Assembly (NCBI RefSeq): GCF_048771995.1
Contig: NC_133024.1
Span: 89,312,501 to 89,376,500 of the forward strand
Direction of reading: 5' to 3'
Source: Taeniopygia guttata
Lineage: Eukaryota; Chordata; Aves; Passeriformes; Estrildidae
Length of the DNA: 64,000 nt
In this document: piece after piece, positions 15,011 to 27,279 of the stretch
Layout of the letters: every line of letters starts with the position of its first letter
How positions within the stretch are numbered: position 1 is the first letter of the stretch
The notes under the pieces: generated by a model
Told to the model about the DNA's origin: nothing
The model's database searches: none
What the model saw: only the letters and a program-made list of their open reading frames with translations
Position numbers and translations under genes: made by a program

Positions 15011-15030
15011 TAATTAACTGTAGTTAATTA
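15011..15030. repeat. TAATTAACT inverted repeat
   Basis: The two arms taattaact (15011-15019) and agttaatta (15022-15030) are perfect reverse complements with a 2-bp spacer. A second pair, aaattta and taaattt, follows within 30 bp. Each arm contains a TAATTA homeodomain core, so a paired homeodomain site is possible. Confidence 0.6.
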
Positions 15031-16149
15031 AATTTAAACCATAGGGTTAAATTTAGGGTTTCCCAAATGAGGGAAAATGCCTCATTTTATAATGCAATGA
15101 CTGAGATTTATTTCTCTAAATTGCTAAGGAGATGCTGTGTAGAACTCCTTTTATGACAGTGGGTGCATTCCTGTCGAGTGTGGTCACCTGCCTCCTCATG
15201 TGAACCATTTAGGGACTAGCAGCTCATCACTCTGAGGACGTAGTTTTGCTTTAAAAGGATATCTCTGTGCTTTTGGTATAACATGAGGTGCTGGCAGTCC
15301 CAGCTGGGTCTTCAGAGTGACCCTGCCCAAGACACCACCTTTTTCTGAGTTTCTGTTTCCCAAGTTGCCAGAACTGTCTGTGAGTACCTCTACAGGACTC
15401 AGCTAATGTTGAGGTCCAACCTTTTTTTATTTCTCAAGGCCTCTTGATTTCCTGCTGCAGAGCTCCAATGTGTTGTGATTGTGCATAAGAGTAGTGAGAC
15501 CTGAAACTTGGCATCATCTTAGCTGAAATTGTTCCACTCTGATAATTTAATTAATCAACACTGCAGCAGAGTGTTTGAAATAATGTGTGCATTCATTTGC
15601 ATAATGAGTGTAATTGGCAAAGCTTCATATTATAAGTGTAACAGTTCCACAGATGATAGCTTGATAGACCATTTTCCTGCACACGTTTCAACCCCTGTTA
15701 TTTGCTTTTCCACAGAGGAAGGAAGTGACAACTAGATTTATTAACCAAGGTACAGAGAGTATCAGCAAATTTTTGATGGCACTTGAACACATATATTTTC
15801 CATGACCATGTTGCTCTGTCAAGATAAAAAAGCCATAGTCAGGTATTAGAACAGAACCCCTGCTTCAAATGGAGTTTAATGCTTTTCCAAGCAATGGGTT
15901 GTTTGGCTGTGGAGATGTCCAGACATAGAGTCAAAGCTGATATTTCCAGTGTCATGCCAAAGTGGAGTGCCTAGTTTCAGAGCTGAAGTCACTAGGCACC
16001 TAAGCAAAATCTGCAAAAAAAGTGGGTGACTGCCACTGGAGATCCCCTGGCTTTAGTACTGTGTCACTGGGCATGGCCTCAGGACATGGTCCACAGCCTT
16101 CAAGGCATGTTAAAGTCCCCAGGGACAGGATATTATCTTAGATAAGTAC

Positions 16150-16475
16150 TCACCTTGTTACAAACAGGACGCAGGCATTGGTGGCCAGGCAGCAGTTGTG
16201 AATATATTCTCAGGAGATGGGCTTTAGGTAATCAATTGGCAACTTTTAACTGTCTTACTATATTCATTACTTTGCAATTAGTAAGACAGTTATTGACTGT
16301 TAACCAAATGCCAGATGACTGCAGAAGTGCTGAAGGAAAAAACAACCGTGCAGTAGAAATAAATTCCCTGCTCTGCACACAAGCGCGTTGATATAAAATG
16401 GCCCGGTCTGTGCTCTCAGCAGGACGCCTGCTGATCAGCTCTGAGTGCAGAATAGCTGTATCAGGCTCAGACACA
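16150..16475. promoter_or_regulatory. Possible conserved non-coding element with hairpin
   Basis: This non-repetitive block contains ATTA/TAAT cores, a perfect 14-bp inverted repeat (16247-16260 with 16279-16292), and a run of mixed AT and GC motifs up to a block around tgctgatcagctctgag. The combination looks like a conserved enhancer. It could also be ordinary intron sequence. Confidence 0.35.
16247..16292. repeat. Perfect 14-bp inverted repeat, 18-nt loop
   Basis: Left arm taactgtcttacta (16247-16260) and right arm tagtaagacagtta (16279-16292) pair without mismatch around the loop at 16261-16278. The stem is too short for a typical pre-miRNA unless flanking bases also pair, and I do not see them do so. 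Confidence 0.85.
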
Positions 16476-16754
16476 TCATTACTTCATTGAAATGAAGTGA
16501 CACTTGACAACTAAGTTCCCAGAGAGCCCTGGGAATGGTTCAGGACTGGGGCTCCCTGTTGGTTTGGAGAGTGCTTTGAAAGTCACTTGATACCTCTCAA
16601 TTTTAGCTTCCCTTCCAGGTTTGAGGGACTCAAAGTACATTCTCAAGACACATTATAAGAAGAAAAATGTGAACTGCTTTAGCTAACATCTGCTGGTGTC
16701 ACAGGCAGTGGGAGCATTGCAAACCCCATTTTTCCTCATCAGTGGGCAAGGGAA

Positions 16755-17178
16755 GAGTGTGTATCATATATCTGGACCTCTGTAAGGTCTTTGACATGGT
16801 CCCTCACAACATCTCTCTTTAAACTGGAGAGGGATGGATTTCATGGGTGGACTGTTTGGTGGATCAGGAGTTGGTTGGACGGTCACATCCAGACGGTAGT
16901 GGTCAATGGCTCAATGTCCTATTGGACACTGGTGACAAGTGGTATCCCACTGGGACCAGTGCTGTTCAATATCTTCATCAATAACATGGATGGTGGGATT
17001 GAGGGCGCCCTCAGGAAGTTTGCAGATGACACCAAGCTGATTTATGCAGTTTACATATGGGCTCTGAGCAACCTGCTTGAGTTGAAAATGTCCCTGCTTC
17101 TGGCAGAGGGGTGAAACTAGATGACCTTTAAAGTCCCTTCCAGCCCAAACTGTTCTATCACTCTATGATGCTATGAGG
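16755..17178 (+). mobile_element. Truncated, internally deleted CR1 LINE
   Basis: The + strand reads as CR1 reverse transcriptase, with pieces such as [39 protein letters not shown] and KFADDTKL (the catalytic ADD core). The RT then breaks off and the sequence continues directly into the CR1 3' end (about 17098-17178), including aaagtcccttccagccc and a tail near ctatgatgctatgag. The middle of the element is missing. The RT frame is broken before the finger region, so the copy is dead. Confidence 0.9.
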
Positions 17179-17414
17179 AGTTTTGGATGGAGCAAATGCA
17201 GAGCTGAATAAGACATGTTACAGCAGAGATGTAGCACTAAGATAAAGCAGCCAAGTCCTGGCACAGGCCAAGCACACAGATGGGAGCAAAGATAACATGA
17301 ATGGTCCATCCATTAGACAACACGTTTTTCCTTTCATAGACTGGCTCCAGAGTACATCCTGGTCAATTGTCCAGCCATGCTGGCCAGAAATTTCCATCTT
17401 ACTCAGTTTTAGTA

Positions 17415-17447
17415 GAAAATGTAGCTGCATTGTGGAGCTACATTTTC
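17415..17447. repeat. 12-bp inverted repeat
   Basis: gaaaatgtagct (17415-17426) and agctacattttc (17436-17447) are perfect complements around a 9-nt loop. A third copy of gaaaatgta follows at about 17463. The structure lies just 5' of the last SH3RF3 exon. Confidence 0.8.
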
Positions 17448-17582
17448 ATACAACTAGTGTGTGAAAATGTAACTTATTGATATTTCCAAAAGTTTTTTTT
17501 TCCCAAGATCTCTGGTATTGGTGCCCAGCTGCTCCCATCAAGTGCAGATTTACCAAGTCTTGGCACATTTTTCTCTCCAAAG

Positions 17583-17751
17583 GTACCGCGTTGTGGTCCC
17601 ATACCCACCGCAGAGCGAGGCAGAGATCGAACTGAAGGAAGGTGACATTGTGTTTGTGCACAAGAAACGGGAGGACGGCTGGTACAAAGGGACGTTGCAG
17701 AGGAACGGCAGGACGGGCCTCTTCCCCGGGAGCTTTGTCGAAAGCTTCTGA
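17583..17751 (+). CDS. SH3RF3: SH3RF3 last coding exon, fourth SH3 domain
   Basis: The exon follows ctccaaag, completes an Arg codon, and encodes the final 55 residues up to TGA at 17749-17751. Almost all of it is the C-terminal (fourth) SH3 domain. It opens [20 protein letters not shown], then has the acidic/aromatic ligand surface [17 protein letters not shown], and closes with [11 protein letters not shown] as the protein terminus. The Asp/Glu of the RT loop, the Trp of EDGWY and the Pro of LFPGSFV are the usual ligand-binding positions of an SH3 fold, and all are present. The match to mammalian SH3RF3 is near identical from memory. SH3RF1 is similar in this domain, but the linker exon and the SEPTIN10 neighbour favour SH3RF3. 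Confidence 0.96.
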
Positions 17752-20700
17752 GGACGAATCGCCGCTCTCTCAACTGAGGAGCTTTCAGGGGAAACTGCAT
17801 AGCACAAGAAGAGACAGCAAAGAGAAACTGGACTGATAACCACTGCCATTTTTATTTCCAAAGACTTCCCCCAGGCCCTTCAGTCTTCAGCTCTGGAGAC
17901 ACAGTGTCCTGCTGTGCTCCTGAGACCACGTGCGGTGCATACAGTGGTATGTTGAAGTAGTGCCTTCCACCTGGAATCACAGACTGAAAGGACGCCCATC
18001 TGGACTGTAGTAACCTAAACTCTGGCTGTTAACCTTTTGTGTAAATTATAGAGAAGATATCTTTAAAAAAAAATTAAGAGGAAAGCTGTTATATTGCTGT
18101 AACTTATTTGTCAGAGCTGCAGTGTTCTTATTACTGGCCTATGCAAGATGGATTTGAGAGTTCAAGGAGGTGTGCTAGGAAGCTCTTAAACTGGGATTTT
18201 GTTTTTACCAAGGGAAGAAGAGAGGAGGGTGGAGAAAACCCCAGGTAAAGATCAGTGCATCATTGTGCAAGTAAGAATGAGGAGTCAAAATGTTAATGTC
18301 ATGCTTTCTATATACCTCAAAGATATGCTGCGCAGGTTTGTTGGTGCGTGTCGGTGTTCAGTACTCAGAGTGCCACAGCACCCCGTGTCCTGGCACTGCT
18401 GCCAGGGAGGTCCTGGAGGAAGCACGGCTCCACCATTAAACTGTGGTTATTTGAGCAGAATCCCTTTTGCCTGTCTTCTGCCCGTATTATATGCAGCATG
18501 GATTTTTGTCCTTTGATATCACTTTCCATTGCTTTTTTGTACGACGTACCTTTTTACTGTAAGAATTGCTCTACTTTATATATATTCCTACTAGATCAGA
18601 CATTTCCTCTTTTTCATACATCTGGTGCTATTTTTTTTAATTGTTAGAGATTTGGTTAAACAGAGAGGCTGCAAAAATATTTGCATTCAACATATGAAAT
18701 TAGAAACATACCTGAAGATTGAGATCAGACTGTTCTTGCATCATAGAGGAAAAGAGAAAAAGCTGCATGGTCACCGATAAATACACCTGGGGGGGGCTGC
18801 CTGTGGAACACACACATGCTTGCTCTCTCCTACATATTTAGAGTGGCTGAAGACCCATGCTGAAGCACAGCGTTCTGTCTGGAGAGTGATAATGACTCCA
18901 GAATTGGAATTAATTCCCAGAGGAGTCATTTAAATTGACTTTTTCATGGCAATAAGAAGAACACTGCAGGTTCTAGCACACGCAGGGACCGTGGAGTTTT
19001 CCTCTGTCGTTGCATGACGGAGACAAGAGCTGATCTGCGACAGCAGTAATTAGTGTTATGGAAATGTGATTTCTTACTGTAGAAATGTACAGTTCTGGAG
19101 ACTGTTGGATTTCTTAACGTCGTCAAGCTACAATACAAACTGTATCAGGCAATATAAGCTTCCATCTACCAGGGACTTAAAGGTGCAATAAATGTGACTT
19201 TAGCCAGTAATTTGTATGAAAAAGAATGAGAAAAAAAGTCATAATGCAACTGTTGAGAGTATTTAAAAAGACATCGGTTCTTGAGGAGTGAATTGTGTTG
19301 AAAGGCCTTTCATAGCTGTATCCATACCTTGCCTCTGACAGCAGCTGGCTGTTTGCCAAAGCCCACATGTGGTGGGTGTTTAGAAGTTTGTCAGAGGCAC
19401 TGGAACCTGGAGATGATCTTATTAAAACAAAGAGGCCTGGTGGGTGAACATCATCACTGCGTTGCCAGTATTTCATATGCGAAGGTGTAAGTTTTGTTTT
19501 CATTCAAGCCGTGTGTACTAGTACATATCAAAACCCATGTAAGTGAGCGTTCATGTTTAAGTTCAGCTCTGTGATTTTGTTCTCTGTAAAATAAGTTCTT
19601 CTTGCTGTCACATGTTAACAAACAAATTCCAGAAACACAGTTCATGGCCAAGTATAGCACCTTCAAACCAGGAGGCGTCACTTTCAGGGTGTTTCTTTTT
19701 ATACTTGATGTTGCCGCATTTGTTGATATTCCAGATTGTAATGAGTCAGTCACTAAAAATTTAGTTACTGTCAAGGGGAAATTGCCTTTTTATAACCAAT
19801 AAGAGACTGAAGAAACGTCTTCTGGAAAGACTTGCTTGAGATTAGAGCCATATCTGTTCCACTTATTTGGTCCAGGTCAGAACTGGTGTCACTGCACCTC
19901 AAACAGTAACTGCACAGTTGGGCAGTCAGCAATGCCAAAATGTGTGTTATTGATTCCAATAAAAATTCTGGGTTAGATCTGTCAGAGATGAGATTTTTTT
20001 TCTGATGACTTACAATGGTTAAAACGCTCTTAAAATTATGTTTCATGGTGTATTTACTACACTCAGAAAGACAAAACAGGATGTCAATTTGCATGCTGCC
20101 TATTCTGTTTAGCCAGATCTAAAATGGTTCCAGATTTCCACCATTTTATGGTTAACTCTAAGAGGACAAAAGTTGGTGTGTGAGAGGATCAAGGAAAACG
20201 TGCAGATGTCATATCATATCATTAAATCAGTGCTTTAAAATAGATTTTGCAAGGAGGATGATGGTTTTTTGAATGGTCAACAACCCTTCCAGTCATATTT
20301 TTCTTCTAGTAAAAATATTGGGGGAGAAGGGGGAGGAGGTGTTCTATTTTGATAGCAGCTGTTTCTGGGCCTGCTTTATTGCTTATCGCAGTTTGGGTTA
20401 CTGAGTAATCTTCTTGGACAAATCACTTCCATGCCAGGAGCACAAGTATTAAGGTGAACTTAATACAGCCCAGTGATACAAAAACATGACCCAGTGCCAT
20501 TCAGAAAGTCCTAGACTGAGAGAGGTTTGACTAGTACTGTGGTCTAGTTTTTACCTGTCATGCCAGGAAAAGAGGGAGGAGCGGGCATCTCCATCTCCTG
20601 CAACAGGGCAGGGAAAAGATTCCTTCTGGTGGCCTCAGTTTGTAAATGCCAGGTTTGTTCTTCTAGAAATGGGTTCAAGTAATTGAACAGTTCCTTTGAA

Positions 20701-20818
20701 CTTTGCACAGCTCAGAAAATGTTTTTGTTATACATGAATGTTAATGTGGTTTAGGAAATGTTGGCAGATATGAGTACAAATGAACTACAATGACTGTGTT
20801 TCTGATTCTTTAAATAAA
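17752..20818 (+). other. SH3RF3: Probable SH3RF3 3' UTR
   Basis: Non-repetitive, AT-leaning sequence without coding signal follows the stop codon. Candidate poly(A) signals on the + strand are ATTAAA at 18435-18440 and AATAAA at 19187-19192, 19958-19963 and 20813-20818. Which is used cannot be told from sequence alone, so the end given is the most distal candidate. Confidence 0.5.
19187..19192 (+). terminator. Candidate poly(A) signal for SH3RF3
   Basis: This is the first canonical AATAAA downstream of the SH3RF3 stop codon, followed by tgtgacttt, a weakly GT-rich stretch. Further AATAAA hexamers exist at 19958 and 20813. Confidence 0.4.
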
Positions 20819-23504
20819 ATAAGTATTAAGGCAACTTGACTGAGGTTTCTCTCTCTGTTAGACAACAAGGTGAACAAGCAGTGTAGACAGCTCTGAGGTT
20901 TGCAAAGAAAATAGGGAAGACTGGTCTGCAAACCCTGTAGTAATTCCCATATAAATAAAAACCTGTTAGGGCTAGGAGGGGATGTGGAAGCAAAAAACTG
21001 GCAAGGAAAAGAGCAGCCTCTAGTAGTGTTAATGGGCCTCAGGGGTGCTCTGAGGTTACCTGGTGGATTGAGCAGGTTTGTAGGCAGAGGAAAACCCCTT
21101 TCCTCATGGGGTAGGCTTGGGTGTGGTGTCAGCAGGGCCCATGTGTGCTCTCGGCAACACACAGCCAAGGAACTGCAAGAGAGGGAAGGAACAGGTTGTA
21201 CCCTGGGCAGCTGAATGCCCTTTAACTCAGGTGAGGGGGGTAAGCCGGGGTTTGGACAAGGCCTGAGATTCCCATTCAGCAGCATAGTACAGAGGATCTG
21301 AAGAGGGAACATGAGTCCATGAGTGGATCTGGATGTGTTTGTTTGCCTTGATTTAGCTGAGACACACCTCCGGAAAAGGCACCCACAGGTGGTGATTCTT
21401 TGCACAGTTAGGGAGCACATAGGGCAGGGATAAGTGAGGCACAGCTAACTCACCAGGTCATCTCCGTGGGAGGTGACACGAGTCTCTTTTTTGCCCCAGC
21501 TAAATCCTGAGTCAAAATTCTGAAATGTGGGAACCACTAGAATTTAAATGTGGGCAGGCAACACCTCTCCCTCTGCTAAGCCTTGCTGGCTGTCTGACAA
21601 GCAGCATGGTGCAAAACGCTGCATGAGGAGCCTGCCAGCTACTTCCGAGCTGGTCTGGCGTGCCAGTCCCCTCCACACTTTGCCAGGTCCTGCTCCTCTG
21701 GCATTTCTCTGTGCCCTGCTGCCAACACATACCACATACCTCACACTGCCTTCGTACTGCGTGTCACCCTGTGCTTCTGCTCCAGTGCCTGATAGAAATT
21801 TAGGCCACATTTCGAAAGAAAAATAATCATTTTAAAATTGCTACACAGTTTGACTGTTTCTAAATGCTCATGGAGAGCAGAACCACCTGGACAACATCTG
21901 CAGGGCTTTCCTGCAGCCAAAAGCTCTTCCTGACATCAGCAGCTCCTTATACATGGTGAACCTGGCAGCTACATGGGTTGGTTAGTTGGTGCCAAACCAA
22001 ATAAATGAGCTGTACTGGAAGGAAAGCCAAGAGGTGCTACAGTCTGGAGAAGGCCCTGTCCTCATGCTCCAGCCTTTCATGTAGCAAAAATAGCTTTCCT
22101 AGTGGTCACAGATGTATTTCCAGTCACTGGGGCATGGGTGTCTATTCTCCCTTCAGAAAGCCACTTGATTTTTCACAGCCACCAAGCAGCACCACCTGCC
22201 CCACGGTGCCACAAAGGGGCCAGGAGCCAGAACACCGAAGAGCTTGTACCAAAGTGGTCCCCTTGCAGCACGTGCCTGACAGCCTGTGTGAGTCCCCCAT
22301 GTTTACAGTACATCTCAGTTGCAGGTGAGCCCACCTCTACTTGGGTCTCTTCTTTGCTCCCTATGGAGACCCCAGCAGCCCCAGGCAAGGACAGCCAACA
22401 TCCTGCTGACTTGGCCAGGGAATCACTGAAAGCTGTTTCCAGCACAAATGGCTCTTTTGCACCAGCCAAGATGCAATGCAGTGTTATTGCAAAGGTGACA
22501 GGAGTAGCCTTGCGTACAGGATTCTGAGCTTGTGACCTCCTGTGTGACACACGTGTGTGCGCAGAAAAGCCCATGAGCAAGGAGTGCTGCCAGGGTGTGG
22601 GGCTGCACCAGTGCTCCCTGCCCACCCCTCTGGGAAAGGGCACTGGAAAGGAGAGGATTGGCTTCTTAGTTAAGGTCCTTGGGGGAAATGCCTGGCTGGG
22701 GGAAACCTCGGCTTGGTCAATGCCATCGGTGCTGCGCTCCAGCCAACGACAGGGGCGAGCCATGGGGGAGCTGCCTTTGGAGGAGGGGTTGCTGTCATGC
22801 ATGGAATCCTCATGGGGAACACAGGAGTGATGGGGGCACAGCTAAGTAAGGGGGCAGAGGAAAAAAGAAGTCATTAAGACAGGAGGGAAGGGAGAAGTGT
22901 CTAATTTATTGTCAGAGAAGGAAAACATATTATATTTGTCTTCTGCATCTGCACAAGGGCTTGGTGGGGCTGCTGTCAGTCATGCCAGCGTGTGCAACCC
23001 CCCGCTGGCCCCTGTGGGGTGTGCGTGGCAGGAGTGCAGGGCAATCCCATGCCAGGAGGGCACGTCCTCTGCCATCCCACCTGGCCAAGGAGGACCACAA
23101 TGAGTGCTTAAGGGCCAGAGTCCTCAAGGATGGCACTGGCACAGGACTCTGGAGACAGGGCAGTGTCTGACAGTGCATCTCCAGCTGCTGAGTGGACACA
23201 TACCCAAGGAAATCCACAGGGACCCCTGGCTTTGCCACTGAATCAGGCAGAATCAAAGTCTGACACATCCCTGGCCCAGGACTCGTGACCCTGCCCCACA
23301 TCACTGCTGCCTCCATGAGGCACTTGGCTCTCATGTGTGATGCTGCACAGCCAAGAGAGCTACCCCCACATCTTTCTCCACAGCAACAGCAGAAAGGCAT
23401 CCCTTTCTCCTCCTCATGGGTGTGTCGAATTTGCCCTACAGCTGCCCACTGGAAAATCAGCCTTGAAGACAGGAGGGCAATTTGTTAAGGTTTTTCCCTC
23501 TCCC
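20819..23504. other. Intergenic, no gene recognised
   Basis: GC-richer than its surroundings and rich in CAG/CTG-like words, with long chance frames on the - strand (20785-21420 and 22173-22802). Neither frame has recognisable protein sequence, splice borders or a domain. I see no convincing feature here. Confidence 0.6.
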
Positions 23505-24050
23505 CTCCCCAGATAATTGTCTGGGATCTGCGTTAATGGAAACATAAATTGACTGCCACTCTGCTAAATGACAATCGGGTTTTGTTTGACAGAGCTAGGA
23601 AGTATCTTATCCTGAACATTGGCATCAAACAATCTAAATGCAAATTGCAAAGTGTTTGGGGGTAAGGAGGCTGTTTATCTTCTGATGAGGTTATATAATA
23701 ATGTAGAGGGGGGAGAGAATTGTCTTTCAATTCCTAAAGGCTATCAAAAAGCATGATGGTTAAACCGTCGGGCTAGTGTTTACATTTTTTTTAATGGAGC
23801 AGATTCAGTTATTTGGCATGGATTTTCTTTTAACAAATCACTTTTTAAACAAGATGCATCACGGCAGCATTTCAAGCATATTTCAGCAATTCTCGGGCAC
23901 TCAGGTTAGCGTGGAAAATGACAGAGCAGCCATCATTTTAATCCTGTTATGTCTATTGCTCCCAGCTTGTTCTCCTCTGATGAAACACACTGCTGTGCCT
24001 CAAAGTGACAGGAAAACATTTGCTGCACTCATGGCCTGTTTCTCTTGTTA
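23505..24050. promoter_or_regulatory. Probable conserved non-coding element
   Basis: The block is non-repetitive and dense in developmental-factor motifs. It carries an octamer ATGCAAAT at 23638-23645 with an ACAAT (SOX-like) word a few bases before it, TAATTG/ATTA cores, and AT-rich stretches broken by short GC words such as aaaccgtcgggc (about 23763-23774). This is the typical look of a vertebrate enhancer or ultraconserved element. Conservation itself is inferred, not measured. Confidence 0.45.
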
Positions 24051-25217
24051 GATTACCAGGTTTATACACGCCAGCACTGCCCAGGTATCTCCAACACTCC
24101 TACACAGTTACAGGACATCGCTGAAAACATGAAATGCAACCATGACCAGCTGCTTCCCGAGACACCACCATGTGCTGGGGTTACTTCTCATGCTGGATGC
24201 CCCACGCTGGATGTGCAGCAGCTTTTGTGCCAGTTGGTTGTGAAAAAAATTCACTGCAAAAGTCAAAACTTTCAGACCTGCTCAGCACAGCACTCCCACA
24301 CAACGCTCCGCACCAGCAGAGCACCGTGCTGCGCGGGCAGCGCGCCAGGCTGGCATCTGCAGCACTGCCATGCTGGAATCTGTGCCCTGTGGCATTTTCC
24401 ACAGGGAAATAGCTTTCTTTAGTCTTGTCCTGGGAGGGAAGAGGTGTCCACAGCAGCTCAGGGGGCTCAATAACTCGAAGCTTTCAGCAGCTTGCAGAAC
24501 TGGTCTCCTTGAAGTTTTTCCACTCCAAGTTTGTAACCTAATCTTCTCAGAGCTTGATTTAGACTTCTGCATTTCTCCATAAATTAAGAAGCAGGCTGGA
24601 GTTTACTCCAAGAGTTTTGCTCATCTGGGAGGCAAAGGAAGGAAAGGATTAATGTGTCATTTTTATTTTCCCATTTAAATATGTCTCATACAGAAAAATG
24701 AACATGAATCTCTGCAAGGCAGGAAAAAAGCAATAGATCTGTGAAAGTGACACAAGTTGTGTGTGTATAAATTGCTAGGCCTGTAGACCACTTGGTGTAG
24801 ACCAGCCAAATAACTCACACAAATCTATGAATAACAGCACATTTGAGTATAAGTGGATACCACTGGAAAGGCCATGATAATCTGGATTTGTAGAACGGGA
24901 AATCAGTGAGTAGTGATTGTAACCCCATTTAGGAGGGGGATTTTGGTTTCACCCACTGTCTCTGTGATGAAGACCTATAGGGACCAGCCAGGGCATCCCT
25001 TGAAAGAGACTCACTGAACCACAGGAGAACCATGGGCAGTTTTGCATATTCAACCAATTTTAGAACAGCTGTTTAACTTACTGCTATTTGAAAACACAGC
25101 AGGTGATTTTCCAAAGGCTTTGATGACATGGCTGACAACCTGCAGCTCTTGGGAGCGGCCGAGATGAGGGTTATTTCTCCAGATGGTGGCTATTGCTCCA
25201 CAAGCTGAACACAGGCT

Positions 25218-25315
25218 GTGACTCTTGGGGTTGTCCTGTGCAGGGCCTGGAGCTGGACTCATTGATCCTTATGGGTCCCTTCCAACTCAGCTTATTCTGT
25301 GAACATTCTGTGAGC
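25218..25315 (+). mobile_element. CR1 3' end fragment
   Basis: A short CR1 tail reads ctggagctggactcattgat then atgggtcccttccaactcag, ending in a degenerate ttctgtga repeat. Only the last ~100 bases of the element are present. Confidence 0.8.
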
Positions 25316-25349
25316 TTATGACAGACTTTGCCTTCACTACTGTGATAAA

Positions 25350-25369
25350 AATATATATATATATATATA
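25350..25369. repeat. (TA)n microsatellite
   Basis: An uninterrupted AT dinucleotide run of about ten units, probably length-variable between individuals. Confidence 0.95.
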
Positions 25370-27279
25370 ACACGTAAACCACACACATGTATATATGCAT
25401 TTACATACAAATCTCTTTATGCATATCACCATCCCTTCTTTAGTATCAGAAAAGAGCCAAATGTTCTTGCTGAGCTGCATGCCATCTTGATTGATGTCAT
25501 TTAAGCTGGTCCAGGGCTACCTGTGTTTGCAGCTGGAGCATGGGGTACATTGGAACAGTTTTAGATGTCAGCTGTAAAGTAACACCAGGAAGCTGAGGAA
25601 AACCACCCTGAGGTCTGAGCTATGACTCCCTTGTCTGAAGGGCATGGCCAAATCAAATTCTGGCAGTTTCTGAATTTCCTCTGATGACCTCCCACCAGTT
25701 TGGAGATGCAGCAAGTGGATCCTTTAAAGAAATCATCCAATGCCCAAAATTTCTATTAATGTCAGAGGACTCTGAATCAGGTGCTTTAAAAGGAAACTGA
25801 AGCAAAAAATTATGTCCTCCTTCCTTCAATTCTCCAGTCCTCACAGAAGAGCCCTTAATCAAATAGAGCAGCACTCATTCAGATTTATAGGCAATAATAT
25901 GCATTCTTGATCATTTCCCATGGCTTAATATGAAGAGCAGCTGCTATATTGTACCTCGATCCATGTACCCTGACCATTGGACAGTAAATTTCTCTGGAAA
26001 CTCGTATCAAATTAATGCTAGATTTTGCCCAAGACAGTTTGTTAAAAGCACTGTTTTGCTTTGTCTAAATACTCACCAGCTGAGAGAGGGGAGCACAAGA
26101 AAGCCAGGGAGAGTAACTGAGGCAGGGAGGATCAGGATCAGGTCTGGCAGTGTCTGGTTATTGATATGAAGCAGAGAGCTGGTGAGTGCCCTGAGGCACC
26201 TCCCAACCTCCATATTCCCCATCCTGGGGATCAGACACTGTGCTGGGAGGGGAGCCAGCAGCTCCAGAGGTTGTCCTAAGGACATGGAAAATCACATAAC
26301 TGCCTCAATAAAGGCCAGTGCCTGAAGCAAAGCCACCTTAGACACGACTGGATACTCCAGCAGCCAGTGGGGCAGCATCTCCCACCACCCCTTGTGCGCT
26401 GCCAGGCAACTCCTGAGGTTCAGCACAAGCACAGCCGCCACTGCTACTGAGCCACGCAATCCCTGGGGGCCAGGCCACAATTAGGATGCTAAATGTGGGC
26501 ATGCAAACTCCCCTCTGGGCTTTAGGGTGGGTGTGGGCAAGGGCCACTGCTGGCATGGCTGTAGCTTGAGAAGGAGATCCCCAGGTCAGCCAATTTTCTC
26601 ACCAACTACTTTGGGTTCACGTAGATGCAGAGAAGCTTTTATAGTGCTGCTCTTCTCAGCAGTGAGGAAACTGCATTCTGGAACCCCTCTACTGAAGTGT
26701 CCTGCTGATTTCAGTGCTGGTGAGGCTGGCAGCAGTGCAGACTGGTCCTGCAGGAGTGCAGGCTGGTCTTACAGCCCTGCAGCCTGCAGCTGATGATGCC
26801 CAGCACTGCATTCCCCCTGTTCAGCACAGACCTAGCAGGATGCAAAGATGCAAACTCGCTGGGTGATGGTGGGACAAGGGAGCTGCTGCTCCACCCTTGC
26901 AGAGCAGGGGCACAGCTCAGAAAGGGACACCTGCCTAGTACCTCATTAGTCATGAGCCACTCTTGGTAGATGGTTATAAAGTGATTTATTTTGTCATTAG
27001 CCTTATCTTACTTTCTAAAGCTTAGTTTCCAAACTATATTCATTTTTGTATTTCCATTAATCTCTTTGGTTTGATAGTCTAAATTAACCTTTTTGAGGAC
27101 AAATTAAATTCCTTTAACTTTTTTGTGGCCTAACAAATTCAGAGGATTTTTTCCCCTCAGTTATATTTTACTGAAATATCAGAATTATACTTGTGTGTGT
27201 CCCTGTAACCCAAGCACTGGGGATTTTTTTTTTTCTGAGGCCTCTGCTAATTTTTATACTGAAGCCTTCCTACCACATT

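Larger units (their letters stand above)
7801..17582 (+). other. SH3RF3: Last intron of SH3RF3
   Basis: The intron runs from gtaagc at 7801 to ctccaaag at 17582. It contains no convincing exon. Notable contents are enhancer-like, homeodomain-site-rich stretches near 10.05-10.95 kb and 16.15-16.47 kb, a TAATTA inverted repeat at 15011-15030, a GC-rich patch near 14.75-14.9 kb, a pyrimidine-rich stretch at 13.45-13.85 kb, and a truncated CR1 at 16755-17178. Confidence 0.85.

Noticed and set aside
20785..21420. 211-codon - strand frame
   Set aside because: No recognisable domain, no splice borders, and composition like chance reading of CT-rich DNA.
22173..22802. 209-codon - strand frame
   Set aside because: Starts and ends in unremarkable sequence, other frames are equally open, and no protein similarity is seen.
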